Shown here: one piece after another, positions 35,640-48,055 of the stretch
How the letters are laid out: each line of letters starts with the position of its first letter
How positions within the stretch are numbered: position 1 is the first letter of the stretch
NCBI GenBank assembly: GCA_036768485.1
Contig: JAVLUZ010000142.1
Coordinates: 14,976,407-15,040,406 of the forward strand
Direction of reading: 5' to 3'
DNA: 64,000 nucleotides
Source: Mermis nigrescens
Taxonomy: Eukaryota > Nematoda > Enoplea > Mermithida > Mermithidae
The notes under the pieces: model-generated
Seen by the model: the letters and a program-made list of their open reading frames with translations, nothing else
The model's database searches: none
What the model was told of the DNA's origin: nothing
Program-made: the position numbers and the translations under genes

Positions 35640-36420
35640 TTTAATTTCGGTGACGTCCATTTTAAATTAAAACTTCGATCACTTTACGATTGAATTGAGT
35701 GTATATATACATAACACGACGTACATGCACAGTTACGGTTTAAGATTTCTAGGGAAAAGGAAGTAATTCAAACGTGAAACAGGGCCAAAACGTGCGAATT
35801 TCTCAGGGTAAAAGTACTTTAATATTTTTCGAACTTAAGATAGTTTTCGTGTTATTTATACGTTATTTAAATCGCTTCTGAGATAACTTTCACTTTTAAT
35901 TTGATGAAGCTACATTTTTAGACTGTTCACACTTAGCTGATTTCCTATACCAGGCGTTCGCATCAAGAGTAAAATTTTTCGTTTCTATTCGTCAATCTCA
36001 AAAAATTGTGCCTTCATTAGAAACAGCAAATCCTATTTTGCTCCGCTTTCGCTAAAGATATCGTTACTAATGAGCAATACAAGATTACTACCTCGAGCAT
36101 CACGCTGCCTGATAAATTTATCTCAGAATATTAGTTAGGCGTACCTCATTAGTACTAGCCTTAGGTCCTAATCAGCCTGGTTGATTGTGCCGCTGTCAAA
36201 TGGTTCTTCCTTAAACGCAAGTCATTAATGGCGCTTCGTAATTTTGAAAAAAAGAAACAATCCTTTCCAATTATATTATTTTCGCACGACGTGTATCGTG
36301 CATTCATCTAAAGTTCCTATCAGTAAGCTTAAGAGTCCTACTTAAAAATTTTCACCTGCTACTGTATATAACTTTTATAATAAATATATCGAATCGATCC
36401 ATGTGAAAATGCTCTCAAGA
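35640..36420 (-). promoter_or_regulatory. Conserved upstream non-coding region of receptor gene A
   Basis: By eye it aligns in long stretches with 56230-57000, upstream of gene B. Shared segments include TTCGTGTTATTT, GATAAATTTATCTCAGAATAT, GATTGTGCCGC and TTTTCGCACGAC. It lies 1.2-2 kb upstream of the TM1 exon, so it may hold a 5' UTR exon or promoter, or may simply be duplicated DNA that has not yet diverged. Confidence 0.4.
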
Positions 36421-37390
36421 AGAAAGTTTATATGAAACACTTCAGACAGATGTTTCGAAAGTGTAACTTATTTTTTACGGAAAAAATTTACTGGAAAGGA
36501 CTCATAAAAATCTGTTTTCAAAATCAAAAATCAGGGAATCGTAAAATTAAGAAAAAATAATTTCAAAAGGTAAAATTGCAAAAAAATTATTTGTCTTTTT
36601 AAAACTCATAAAAATAATGAAAAGAAAAAATATTTGTCACAGAAAAAGTACGTTTCCAATCAAACGTAGGTGCTATTAATTTTTGTCAAAGCATTTTAAG
36701 CTTTATTACCTTTCGGGCCACCGTCTAGAAATTAGGCGCTGTTCACGCTGTTGCCCAAAGTGCGTTGGATCCTAATTACGCGACTGATGATCATTTAACA
36801 AACGTTTTAATAGTTTTTTAGTTGCACCATTACACAAAATTCGTTATCTTCAATTTAAAATCAACGTGCTTTGAAAAAGGTGCCTTGAATTCCAAAATTG
36901 CATCTACCTGTTGAGCACAAGTTTTAGTAAGGGGAGAAATTTTTTTACCGGTCGTAATGAAAATACGTTTTTGTCCCTTTTTTATTCACCACTATCTCCG
37001 TTTAGAAGTCAGGATGGATACATGTCACAAAAAATGGCGCTTTTTTACATCAATATTTAGGTTTTTAGGGAGGTGTAAAGTCAAAAATTGGAGGTGTCAA
37101 GCGTGTTTCTGTCTTGTTTTTTACCAACTTCTACCGTTATGAGTCTGGACATGATCTGAAGTAGCGTTGCTAACCGTAAATCTTTTAAAATATGTTGTGT
37201 AAGGCAGGATTATAAATTTGACTGCATGTTTTCTACACCCAGTAGCTGTGTAAAGTTTAAACTAAAAATTAACTTTAGTTTCTGAGCGTTGCAGAGGCTT
37301 AATTTTTTTAGAATGCTTCATTTAACGTTAGGTTCTCGAATCTGAGTGTAAAAGGAGAAGACTTCGAAAAAAAACTCCTACGTAATATGC
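36421..37390. other. No gene recognised
   Basis: AT-rich, with several GTGTAAA motifs after about 37070. Short open frames lack recognisable domains. Confidence 0.35.
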
Positions 37391-37563
37391 CTAAAGTTGC
37401 AATACTTGTTAAAAATCACACTTTCTGTAGTCAACGCAGAAAATTGAAGTATGTATATTCTGCGGCCTCTAAAAAATATGATTTTCTTCAAATAATTTTC
37501 AATGCTTCACATTCACATATGAGTTGGTGCATGAAATCGCGCAATAAGGAAATGTCTTATTAC

Positions 37564-37850
37564 TACACGTGGGCATGGGGGGCTTGGGCGTATGCACCTC
37601 CCCAGGAGTTGGAATACCCCCCAGAAATCAAAATACCCACCAGAATTCAATTTTTGGAATTTTTTGCTTTTCTAGCGATTTTTAGATGCCATCGGATAGT
37701 GCTCGATGAGAAACGTCGAAAAATGGTGTTTTTCGCCATGCGACCACTTTTAAGACCATTTTTGACCCTTGAAAATTATTTCATCCCCCACCCCTATCTC
37801 CAGAAATTTTGTCACCCCACCCCCCAGAATTTCGGTGCTGCCCACCTATG
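37564..37850 (+). mobile_element. CAYACSTGGGC-family MITE
   Basis: TACACGTGGGCATGGGG to CTGCCCACCTATG, flanked by CTTATTAC (37556-37563) and CTTATTCC (37851-37858), 7 of 8. Confidence 0.83.
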
Positions 37851-38162
37851 CTTATTCCTCTAGTACCCGATTTCTCCGTGGTGCGACGAAGTGAGTGACC
37901 CGAGTCGACTGCCGAGCTCTGAAAAAATCGGTGTTACGGTAATAAGCACTCTTGATTATCGATCGTTTTCATGCACTAGCCTAAAAACAGACTATAAGCG
38001 TAATCGAAAATGTATACTTTTGTAACAAGCTAGCGAGTTACAACGCTGACTTGCTTCGTAGTGTGATTGGTAGAAAACTAACAGCAATTTTATTTAAAAG
38101 GTGTTTTATTTTGTTATCATGAGCATTATAGCAAGCAAACCTGTCGTCAATTGGTCATCATA

Positions 38163-38405
38163 GTACTGTTCCATTCCAAACGGCCCTGTCGCTAAAGTTT
38201 TATTACTCTAATGAAGTTTCACTGCACAAATGGCATCTTGGATTATGCTCCTGAAATATATCATCAATTTGAACTCTTCTTATTGATTGTGTTTTACTTA
38301 ACACGTGGCGCACCTAACTGGCTGCCGCTACAACGTGACGCGTAAAATATTCTGCAACAGTAATAAGCCGTAAAGCGAAAATGGGCCGTTTGGAATAGAA
38401 CAGGC
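38163..38405. mobile_element. TA-flanked mariner-like MITE, copy 2
   Basis: Inverted ends GTACTGTTCCATTCCAAACG and, read inward, GCCTGTTCTATTCCAAACGG, each next to TA. The interior CACAAATGGCATCTT matches 13960-14372. It lacks the nested element seen in that copy. Confidence 0.75.
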
Positions 38406-38455
38406 TATAGTATACACAATCGCTGCAGACATTTAAGCGTACCTGCATACATGTT

Positions 38456-40330
38456 GTCTGTTTCATTTAGGCTTACGCATTTCCTTCTGGTTTGACCCAA
38501 CAATTTCTTTAATTGTCTTGAATGCATCCATGTTTGCTATTTCATTTAATTTGCTTACAAAGTTGCACCCACTTTACTCCATCTACTTTTCCATAGCTAG
38601 TGCGTAGCTAACTTGTTGCTTTTTCAATTGTTAGCTTATTTCATCTGCAGGCCGCAGATATACTTCGATTTTCCGCGTTGCTTAAAGAAAGTCTGATGTT
38701 TAACAGATTTTGCGACTTAAGACATATACTTAGGTAGCTTTTTCCTAGTCCCTCCTTTTACATCCCTGAAGATCAACAATCCCAAATATATTAGTCTTTT
38801 TGTTCCATCGGAGCATTTTTCTTTGATAGTACCCTACTTTTAATTAGCATGATCTCAGTAATTCAGTGAGTAAATCCATACGGTAACATGCCACAATAAG
38901 GACAGCATTCCAAGAAAGCGGAAAATAATATTGCTCTGCACATCAGCATTATTTTTTCAAACAAAACAACCTTACCTTATTTACACAGATCAAAGATTTT
39001 CAGCATAAATTTATGTAAATATAGGGTGTAAAGAACACTTATGCTTAGATTCCAAAATCTGACCCCAGAGAATATAATTTGAAAGAAATTTACGGTTTAC
39101 AACGCTTTGGAAGTAAAATAAATTTGTAGTGTAAAGTACACATTAACAATAAATGAATAGTGCAAACTTCACACAACTACTGCGTATAGAGAAAGCTGAC
39201 AGTTAGATTCGTAATTTTGATGTTACGTAAAATATTTGAAAAAATTAAGTTTCCGTAAGGCTCTAAGAACTAAAGTTAATTTGCAGTGTAAACTTTACAC
39301 CATCATAGAGTGTAAAAGAATTCTTTCGTCGAATTCATAATTCTGATATTACTCTGATGTTACGATTACAATTTATGTACAATTAAGTCTCAACAATGGC
39401 CTTAGGACGAATAAACATTAGATGTAAACCACTTTACACCACTGCTGAGTGTAAACAAACGCGCCCGACTGGCATATCATGTTTGACTCCGGGTAAAATT
39501 TCAGGCTTGAGATCATGCACAGACTCATAACCAAAGAATTTGGCAGAAAGAAATCAGGCAGAAACACGTTTAACACACCCAAAATTTTGACTTTACATCT
39601 CTCAGAAAAAGCTACATATTGGTGTGAATAGACGCTATCTGGTGTAATGTGTATTCCATGAAAGTACTTACTTTTATTCTAAACGACCTATCCCGCCTTT
39701 TTAATGGAGAAAGTGGCGAACAAAAAAAACAGACAAAAACGTATTTTCAGTTATCCACCACAATGTAAACTTTAAAAATATGAACCTAACTCCCTATTGA
39801 GTGTAAACAAATTCGGTTTGAGCAGTATGTAGCCCTGAATTGTAGTAAGTTTTTATGTGGAAACCAATTAAAATAATAAAAAAAGGTGTTTTTTTCTCCT
39901 GATTTGCACCCCTTATTTCGAACTTTACACCCGACAAATAACTCAATATTGCATTTTTTAAACGCGATTTGCTGCTGCGTGTAGCACTTAAAAGGTCCTT
40001 ATTTCTATTCGATTCAATTTATCCCGACATAGAAGCGAAAAAGTTGGCAGAGACAACATGGACAAAAGTTATTTTTACACTATCCACTAGAGTTTAAAAC
40101 TTAACCCCCTTGATCTAACTCCGTATTAAATGTAGAAACGTTTGCTGGTTAGCAGAAAAGTACCCATTAAGCCGTAGTACATTTTTATGAGAAAAAATCT
40201 CTTGGGACTCAAAGCCGGGGTTATTTTCCGACCAAAATTTGATTTTTTAACCCCCTGATTTTCACACTCTTTAGACTCCCATTCAGAAACTAATGCGAAA
40301 TTCAAAAAACAAAAAAGTACCATCCGGAAA
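38456..40330. repeat. GTGTAAA-rich large repeat, copy lacking the terminal hairpin
   Basis: Begins with spacer and one arm of the inverted-repeat head (38640-38830, GCCGCAGATATACTTCGATT ... TTTTTGTTCCATCGGAGCA). It continues with a body holding about ten GTGTAAA/TTTACAC motifs, including GTGTAAACTTTACAC near 39287. Homologous in order to 52300-53900 and 59750-62700. Similarity fades near 40330 and the hairpin end is missing. Confidence 0.75.
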
Positions 40331-41270
40331 ATTTCTACTTCTACAACTCTATGCTATTAAAATGTATAAGGCACGTATGCTGAGTTGTGTACAAGCTAGC
40401 TAAAAAAAGAGTCAGAGATTTGCATTTGTTATAATGTGAGAATCCGTCAAGTCAGTCCTGCATGCATAATTTTCATGTGTTTGTGTTAATAACTACAGAA
40501 CATATGGCAATGGCAGTCATCAAAAATGCATCTAATTAATAGCTAATAATAATTAAGAACGCATTAGGCTTTTTAAGAATTTAATTTGAAGCTAAACTAG
40601 AACTCTTATTTCTAGTTAAAGTCGACAAAGAAATTTTTTTCTACATTTTTTATAGCTTAAAAAGATATTCAGATTAAATGACAAAGATACGGATAAGTAA
40701 ATGAGTTCGAGCGACGCGTCAAAATTTTGGAGCTCTTGACTCTATGCGCAACAGTTGACACCAGAAAAAACGTATAATGATTAATTTCGAACCCCAACCC
40801 TGTTTTCGCTTAATTTCCTCCGAATGAAGGGTAGTTTTAAGACCTGGAAACGGGGTTCCCGTAATTTACATGTACACTATATCCCATTTCCGGCGGTGCT
40901 TACTCCATCCTGTACGAGTGAATGAACTTTAGCGACGCGTCAAGATTTTGCGGATGTTAAGACTCCTAGACTCCACCACGCCCATATGAGGTCTTAATCT
41001 CCCTCCCATATGTTCACGTGTGCCCATCAGCCCCGTTCATCAAATCTGGCAAGCAAGGTATACATAAAACATGGTAGTAGGCCATTCCGATTAAGCCCGA
41101 AGCTCTGTCAGTTTTTTTTAATCGGCCAGTAGTGAATAGAGTTTTATTCATGCTCGTCTCACCATTTCGCTACAGAATTGTAACGTGGCCCTGCCAACCA
41201 CGTTACTTAGGGAGCAAAATTTTACCTGCACCGATTTACTGGATCTTCCGCTCTAACACGCTTGTGTAGT
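40331..41270. other. No gene recognised
   Basis: Unassigned AT-rich DNA. Two copies of AGCGACGCGTCAA-ATTTTG (about 40710 and 40931) hint at another decayed repeat. Confidence 0.3.
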
Positions 41271-41278
41271 TCTGTCTT

Positions 41279-41609
41279 CAGGCCCGTAGCCAGGGTGGTG
41301 CGAGTGGTGCGGCCGCACCCCCTAAGGGTCATGTATTCGTCAAACTGATTAATAGGGCACTGTTTATACTAAAGATTTCAGACACATTATAGCCAATTAA
41401 TCTAGTTTTGCGTTTCTTATACTTTATCGATCCTGTCTGTGTGTTCAGGAGAGACTTGAAATTTTTCTGTAGAAAAGAATCGTTCTTAGTATACTAGTAT
41501 TCAGCATGAAATATCAAAACGAATGTAACATTTCGGTTTTGGTATGTTATCGTCATCCTCATTATTTCTTGTGGTCGCACCCCCTCAAGAAGTCCTGGCT
41601 ACGGGCCTG
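41279..41609. mobile_element. CCCGTAGCCAGG-family MITE, first of a tandem pair
   Basis: CAGGCCCGTAGCCAGG to CCTGGCTACGGGCCTG, perfect 16-bp inverted ends, with GCGGCCGCACCCCC and GGTCGCACCCCC inside. Ten bases separate it from the next copy. Confidence 0.82.
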
Positions 41610-41619
41610 TGACTTCTTG

Positions 41620-42587
41620 CATGCCCGTAGCCAGGAGGGGGCGGGGATGCGAGTAGTGCGGCCGCACCCCCCCCCCTCGAGGGTCATGTATTAGTCAAAA
41701 TGATTAATAGGGCACTGCTTATACTGAAGATTTCAGACAAATTGTTGCAATAACTTATTACTGTGCCTCATATCCTGAAAGGTGCCAAATTAAACGTCAA
41801 TTCTAGCACTTGAAAAGTTCGGTAGTCTACACTGAACAGCTGCAATGTTTTAAACAGTGGAATTTAAATTGTTAAGCGTCATCAATCAGACTCAACAGAT
41901 TTTTTTGGGAAATATTTTCCTCTCTCTGGATCTGAATATATTTTCTTGTGGTTTGCATAATGCATGTTGGGTATTTGACTTAAAATGAGTTAGACACATC
42001 CAAAACAAGATTTTACAATATGCAATGAAATAATATTTTAATATTGATAATTTCTGTCTATATCTATTTGATTTATTGGTTTTATTTCAAAATACTTTTA
42101 GAATAGGAGAAGCATGCGCAATCTTTAGCTTTCAATCCCACTCTATTATCATATAGCACACCACTTATCATGTGAGACATGAAATTTTTCTGTAGAAAAG
42201 AATCGTTTTTAGTGTATTAGCTTAAGCTTGAAATGTCACAACGAATGTAACATTTCGGCTTTGGTAGGTTATCATCATCCTCATTATTTCTTATTGAGGT
42301 GAGCAACACCGAAATTCTGGGGAGAGGGGGTGAAAAAATTTTAAAGGTCAAAAAATGGTCCTAAAAAAGGTCGTTTGGTGAAAAAACACCATTTTTCGAT
42401 GTTTCTCATTGAGCAATATCCAATGGCATCAAAATTCGCTAAAAAACAAATAAATTTCAAAAATTGAATTCTGGGGGGTGTATTGCAATTTCTGGGGGGA
42501 GGTGCATAATCCCCCTCCTTCATCCAGAAAAACCCCATGCTCACGTGTGGTCACACCCCTCCTCGAAAACTCATGGCTACGAGCATG
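41620..42587. mobile_element. CCCGTAGCCAGG-family element, longer second copy
   Basis: CATGCCCGTAGCCAGG to CATGGCTACGAGCATG, flanked by TTCTTG on both sides (41614-41619 and 42588-42593). Its ends match 41279-41609. It has an extra central segment (about 41780-42170) and a CAYACSTGGGC-like copy at 42297-42556. Confidence 0.7.
42297..42556 (-). mobile_element. CAYACSTGGGC-family MITE inside another element
   Basis: GAGGTGAGCAACACC to CATGCTCACGTGTG with the family interior (GATTTTT/CCAATGGCATCAAAA). No clear TSD. Confidence 0.65.
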
Positions 42588-42837
42588 TTCTTGGGCTCTC
42601 GCTCTATTCTGCGCAAAATATTCATTGAGAATATGACTGACTACAACATTAACTTCACGGGTTCAACACCAACATATACAATTTCCATTAATCCGTATCG
42701 TCCCTGCTACAGAATCAGCTAGTGGTCATTACACGCAAATTTTTTCAACTATGTCAAAGAAAGTCGAATCGAGATACATATATAATGCTAACATACCGCA
42801 AATTATGAGAATAAAGAGTACGTATATTACGTGAAAT

Positions 42838-43172
42838 TCAGGGAAAATGCGCTGTTTTGGATTCCTTTTTCACTCCTAAAATAGTAGATTCGAAGACCGA
42901 CGATGGTTCGACGCGATTTCGACGAAAAATGCGGCAAAAATCGCGCCTGTAATCCTCGCTGCGTGCAACGTATATGAAAAAATCAAAAGATGCGCATAAT
43001 GCGGCAAAAATCCCAGCATAAGTCGAAACGTGGAGCACGATCGACGACGAATATCCCATTTTGATTATAACAAAAATGAGAAGGTGGCCAGCAAAGCCGG
43101 TGAAAGTGTGCATCATGGCCACCAATAAGAATGTGCTCATCAGGCGACGGTTTCTTTGATGTCTTCGAGATC
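42838..43172 (-). CDS. 7TM receptor gene B, last exon with TM6-TM7 and C-tail
   Basis: Terminal exon, 335 bp including the stop. The acceptor AATTTAAG at 43173 feeds phase 1, matching the phase-1 end of exon 45518-45683. It encodes the basic end of loop 3 (RRHQRNRRLM), TM6 (STFLLVAMMHTFTGFAGHLL) and TM7 (IFAALCASFDFFIYVARSEDYRRDF). In TM7, SFDFFIY stands where class A receptors have NPxxY. A short Ser- and Lys-rich tail follows. There is no CWxP in TM6, so this is a diverged branch of class A. The combined coding sequence of the four exons is about 342 codons. Confidence 0.9.
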
Positions 43173-43237
43173 CTTAAATTTAAGTAAGGCATAAATACTA
43201 TCTATCAGTCCTTTTTACGAAACCATGTTTATTAGGG

Positions 43238-43869
43238 CAGTGGCGGATGAAGGATTTTGCTGAGGGGGCGGTAACACAACTGTTCCAAAAAGTGTCGGGA
43301 TAAGTCCAAAAATTTGCCCTCCATAGCGTTTTTTGGCGTTTTACTTTTTGTATACTTTTATTTAGAATCGCTCTCTGGCGAAATATTTCAGAGAAGAATT
43401 TTAAAATCATCGATTATTTTGTGTAAAAAAATCTTTAAGTTTCTTTGACTTAAGCGAGGATCTGAAGCGAAGCGCAGGAAAATTTTTGAAATTCAGGTGA
43501 AAGAGTGTTTAGAGGCTTGAATTGCTCTTCAATTTCCTATACTAGTAGCATTTAACGTCGACATGTTAAAAAATGCATGCTAATTGAATAAATAAGAGAA
43601 AGCTTGGCTAAAATAGCTATTTCTAGTCACGGAATCGTTTCCGTACTTATTCCTTGAGCGAAAATGAGGCTTTTAAGCCGCCAATAAAGTACATAAATGT
43701 CATTAATTGGTATTATCCAGCGCGAGGCGCCAGAACAATTTGAGAAATTCCGACGGCCAAAATCATTGCAAATTACATATGTATATCATGCATTATCTCG
43801 CCAACGAGGTTGAGCTCCGATAGGGGAGGGAGAAGGCCGGTCTCCCCTCAAACCCTAAATCCGTCTCTG
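43238..43869 (+). mobile_element. hAT-like MITE, CAGTGGCGGAT family, copy with perfect TSD
   Basis: CAGTGGCGGATGAAGG to CTAAATCCGTCTCTG, flanked by identical TATTAGGG (43230-43237 and 43870-43877). Homologous along its length to 3783-4367. Lies 66 bp upstream of gene B exon 4, within the intron. Confidence 0.9.
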
Positions 43870-44476
43870 TATTAGGGGACAATTTTTCTAATCGGTCTTA
43901 ATCACGCTACGGAAAAGTCTGCTGCTGTAGAATACATATATGGAAACCACTTTAGCCACTTATTGCGTTTGTGCTAATGAAAAATGATTTCCATGTACAG
44001 GGTTTCGTAAAATTGAACTATTTTTTAATAAAACGAAATTAGATATTCTGCAAAATGTTGTTGTGTAATGCACTTGATATTTTTCAGTTTACTATTTATT
44101 TTTCCGAATATTCCTCATGTTTTACTCATACGAATGCATTATGCGACAAAGCCTGAATTGCGTGAACGACAATTTAATCGTGAATTTATAATTTCCTGCA
44201 CACTCTGTTTTCGCCGATATCATATTATCACATATTCAATTTTCTCGCTACTTTTTCATGTAAAAAAAGGTTTTAAATCAAATGTGTGGGGCGCTCTGTA
44301 TGGTCAGTCAGGGGAAATTACGATTAGATACCTGGGAAGCAAACGAAATCTATCGATGTCAGGATGGGAAAAATCTATAAAAAAAGTCGCAAAAAAACAT
44401 GGTAAAAATTCAATTATGAGGTTTTGCGCTCTATTTAATTTACGTTGATATCTTGGACTTTCGATAGGGTCTAAAC

Positions 44477-44695
44477 CATACCTTGGCGTGGGGGTGTAAT
44501 GTATGCACCCCCAGAAACCAAAATCAATTTTTGAACATTTTTTGTTCTTTTCGCAATTTTTGATGCCAATGGATAGTACTCGATGAGAAACGTTGAAAAA
44601 TGGTGTTTTTGCACCATACCACCATTTTTAAGGCCATTTTTGACCCTTGAAAAAATCTTGCACCCCCTCCAGAACTTTGGTACCGCCGACCTATG
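44477..44695 (+). mobile_element. CAYACSTGGGC-family MITE with perfect 8-bp TSD
   Basis: CATACCTTGGCGTGGGGG to CCGACCTATG, flanked by GTCTAAAC (44469-44476 and 44696-44703). Some interior poly-C segments are deleted. Confidence 0.87.
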
Positions 44696-45517
44696 GTCTA
44701 AACCCTCTAGATCCCCATACCTACATACGTGCGGACTTGACTCGTTAGAAATCAGCCAAAGAGCTTTGTCGAGCTTAAATGGCCCTATTGATTTAACGTT
44801 AGAACAGCGTAAAAATTTAATTTCCAGTTTCTGGTTGATTCGTCTCTTGTCGTAGATGCACAGCATGACTGCACTGAGGGGGTCAGCTGGTCAGGGAGTC
44901 AAATAATGAAATTTTTAAGCCAAGACGACGTGAAAAACTGGTATAAATGCTGAAATCGCTTTAAGCTATTTATTTTAATCTACAATTTCTGGTTAATTTC
45001 ATGTGTTTTTTAAAAAAACTTTATTTTCAAATGTTTTTAGCCGCCTTCCTTTTTCCAAATTTTTTATGCCGAAAATTTTCCATTTCCTCATTATAAGGTG
45101 CCTAAAAGCCCAACTCCCACGTGCATATCTAGTCTTAACTATTTTTATTTCACGAAACCTTGTGCATAGCGTATAAATTTTGATCGATATTAATCGACTA
45201 CAAAAGCGATTTTTAGTGAACCGTGATACTACACATAATAAACAAGGTCTGCAAAAGTTTTCCTTGATCATTATAATCATTATCATTAGTGCTACTATTA
45301 CTATTAGCATTTCCATTTTTACACACGAAAGAATTTCTGTTATAAGCAATTTAGCGTAAGAGCACTGTGGCACAGAAATCCTTTATAAATATAGGCATGT
45401 CTGCTCAAAATTTTCATTTTCCGTTGTTTTAGGAAAATTGTTTCTGATTTCCTAAATTCGATCCTCTAGTAATATTGCAATGTACATAAAACAATTTTCA
45501 AATCTTTAATTCATTAC

Positions 45518-45683
45518 CGGTAGAAGTATTATCCGTGCTATCTGGACTTTTCGTGCCATATGCTAATTTCACATACGAGCAGGTATACACCATGATGACT
45601 AGTATCTGAATTACTAAACTGGCAATATTCCAGATGCTGCGAGCCGTTCCATGCAAGGCCGCAGGCACGTCGCAAAACGGTAC
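45518..45683 (-). CDS. 7TM receptor gene B, exon with TM5 (166 bp)
   Basis: Acceptor TTATTGAAG, donor GTAATGA. Phase 0 in, phase 1 out. Encodes loop 2 with its Cys (PFCDVPAALHG), TM5 (WNIASLVIQILVIMVYTCSYV) and the start of loop 3 (KSPDSTDNTSTG). One codon longer than the gene A exon; otherwise the splice positions agree. Confidence 0.9.
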
Positions 45684-45835
45684 CTTCAATAAATTAGATG
45701 AAAAATCAAGAATATGTATGTACGAGTATTTAAACGATTTTCCACCGCATATCACTTCTTCCTATTGCTTTAAATTCTGACTGGAGGCTTAGTCGTCAAC
45801 TCTGCAGGAGTGCGGATTTATAATTCTTTTAAATA

Positions 45836-46282
45836 CCGTATTAGCCTGCGTGTATAAACACCCCCGTGTATAAGCACACCCCTGTTTTTTGACGGTAGGA
45901 GAACAGGAAAAGGGTTTCTCCTTGTATAAGCACACCATGTTGCAAGTTACATCTGTTAGGAGGTTTTGATCTATTTTGAAACATCAATTAACTTACTGTA
46001 GCCAAATAATCCTTCCATAGAATGGATGGACCAATTAAGACAGTTGCTCGGAATGGCACACATAGGTATAGGTAAGTTTATATTTCTCTTTTACTGGTCA
46101 ATTTATCCCTCATAGGGTATGTTCCCCACTTTTCAAAATTTTTTTCATCTCAGACGTTATTTATAAACGATTCCTGGGTATTTGTGCATGATAAAACGCA
46201 TGTTTCCGTGTATAAGCACATGTGTGCGTTTTTGGTCTGAAAAGTTTGAAAAAGGGGTTGCTTTACACACGGGTAAATACGG
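45836..46282. mobile_element. TA-flanked element with CCGTATT termini in intron
   Basis: CCGTATTAGCCTGCGTGTATAA to CACACGGGTAAATACGG, flanked by TA (45834-45835, 46283-46284). Internal GTGTATAAGCACA repeats occur four or five times. Mariner/IS630-type target preference. No transposase. Confidence 0.7.
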
Positions 46283-47151
46283 TAGCTCAAAGTGTCTATA
46301 GTTCTTGACAAAGAACTATTGAATCTTTGCTTGGAAGTCCAGTTATTCGTAAATTGAAAGAAACTTCCGGATGGCATCGTCTCCAATCTCTCAATAATGC
46401 ACAAAAAGATTATATTGATCCGAGACTCAATTATTCACCCTGCGAAAAATATTATTGACGCAAAGCCAGTTCGAAAAATATCGAAAATGAGCCGAAGCTT
46501 TTTGTTCGACTGTTTGTAATTTATTACTCGCACATCCTTTTATTATTATTTCCACTTCCTATTATCACTTGTTTATCATCAATTTATATTATTTAATGCC
46601 ACGTCCACTTCCTATTTCACTTCCATATTATTAATCATTTCCATTTCCTATATTTATTACTACACTCTAATTTATTACACAATCACAAGTTGAGAAAAAC
46701 AATGAGAAAAAATTAAATCAACAGACGTGTATCTGAAATTATTCAAGAATCTTAGCATTGTTATCATACATGGGCAGCATCCAAATTCTGCACGTTGTCG
46801 TTACCCACTATAAAGATTCATTCGGGAATCGCGGGGTTGACCGAAAGGAATTAGACGCTGAGCAATAGCTATGAGTAAAGATTTTCTTACAATCTCGAAA
46901 AAAATTTCAAACTTTATGTGGAAATTTGAAAAAAAATTTATGAAAAAATAAAAAAATTTTGAAAAAATTTTAAAAATCGAAAATCGTCAAGAAAATTGCA
47001 GACAAAGGCCAAGGTTTTTATTTTAAGGAGGGTCTCAAAGGGTTATTTTAATTTTCGAGTCTAAAACCCTCGCTTATGTATGGCTATAATCACAAGACCA
47101 AGCTGACATTAGCAATTACTGCTATATTCATAAAGAAAGTCATTAACTGAC

Positions 47152-47517
47152 CGTTACACTGGGGTCCATGTTAACGAATCCTACGATTGCAATAAGTAGG
47201 CCATAGGTCCAAATAAATGCGATAGCAAGCCGCAGGTATAAGCCTGATAAGTTTTTGTAGAAAATTGGCCGAAAAATCGATAAAAATCTATCAAAACCGA
47301 TCAGAAGGATGGCTGAGTAACTGGCATTTATGGCAGTAATAATCGTTATGCTTTTGAAAAAACAAGTGTCCTGGCGGTTGGCCAACAGAAAACTGTCCAG
47401 CCACGTTCCCAAAAAAGCTCGAATGCTGTATTCAGTAAAGTTAAGCGAAACGATCAAATTGCATAAACCAAGATTAGCTACAAGGGCTCCAAATTTATGC
47501 TTTCGTTGAGCTGATGA
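47152..47517 (-). CDS. 7TM receptor gene B, exon with TM2-TM4 (366 bp)
   Basis: 122 codons, no stop, phase 0 at both ends (acceptor TTTTCTTTTTAG, donor GTCAGT). Contains AQRKHKFGALVANLGLCNL (loop 1 and TM2), TM3 starting at CFF and ending GFDRFLSIF, TM4 with AFIWTYGLLI, and DPSVT in loop 2. Same length and frame as gene A's exon. The 21 differences are scattered, several of them conservative, which suggests both copies were under selection after duplication. Confidence 0.92.
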
Positions 47518-47793
47518 CTAAAAAGAAAATGGCGCGAGAGAAATTGAAAGTTCGCATAAGAGCGTGGCGTTCTAGTAAAGATCCATGCATTGGAGGGTTG
47601 GGGAACCTCCTACTAAAGTCGATCTCCCCCTATCCTCCCAAAGTCACGAAATTTTAAACGCGCCCCCCACCCCGAATTTCAACGAAGCATTTACATTTTT
47701 AGGCCATTTATAGCTGCTTTTTCAGGTGCCATTGTTGGTCGGAAATTGGACGTCATCAACCCGCTCCTTCGTCGCCTTAAACTGACCGGGGAC

Positions 47794-48055
47794 CACACCT
47801 GGGCGTGGGGGGGTTTGGGGGGTATGCACCCCGCAGAAACCAAATACCCCCCCCCGAAATCAAGGCCACCCCCCCAGGAATTCAATTTTGAAAATTTTTT
47901 CCGCTTTTTCGCAATTTTTTGATGCCAATGGATAGTGCTTGATGAGAAACGTCGAAAAAATGGTGTTTTTATCACCATACCACCATTTTTAAGGCCATTT
48001 TTTGACCTTCAAAAAAATCTTGCCCCCCCCCCAGAATTTCTTGCTGCCACGTATG
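47794..48055 (+). mobile_element. CAYACSTGGGC-family MITE with perfect 8-bp TSD
   Basis: CACACCTGGGCGTGGGG to CTGCCACGTATG, flanked by CCGGGGAC (47786-47793 and 48056-48063). Confidence 0.9.

Larger units (their letters stand above)
43173..45517 (-). other. Receptor gene B intron 3, with two MITE insertions
   Basis: Donor GTAATG at 45517, acceptor AG at 43173-43174. Contains the hAT-like MITE at 43238 and a CAYACSTGGGC MITE at 44477. No other gene recognised. Confidence 0.75.

Noticed and set aside
43141..43192. Alternative frame (MPYLNLRISKTSKK) over the start of the last receptor exon
   Set aside because: The frame conflicts with the phase-1 entry from exon 45518-45683 and lacks transmembrane sequence.
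47691..47978. Open frames inside CAYACSTGGGC MITEs (also near 15635, 15865, 49411 and 63537)
   Set aside because: The same short frames appear in every copy in differing phases; they are by-products of the repeat.
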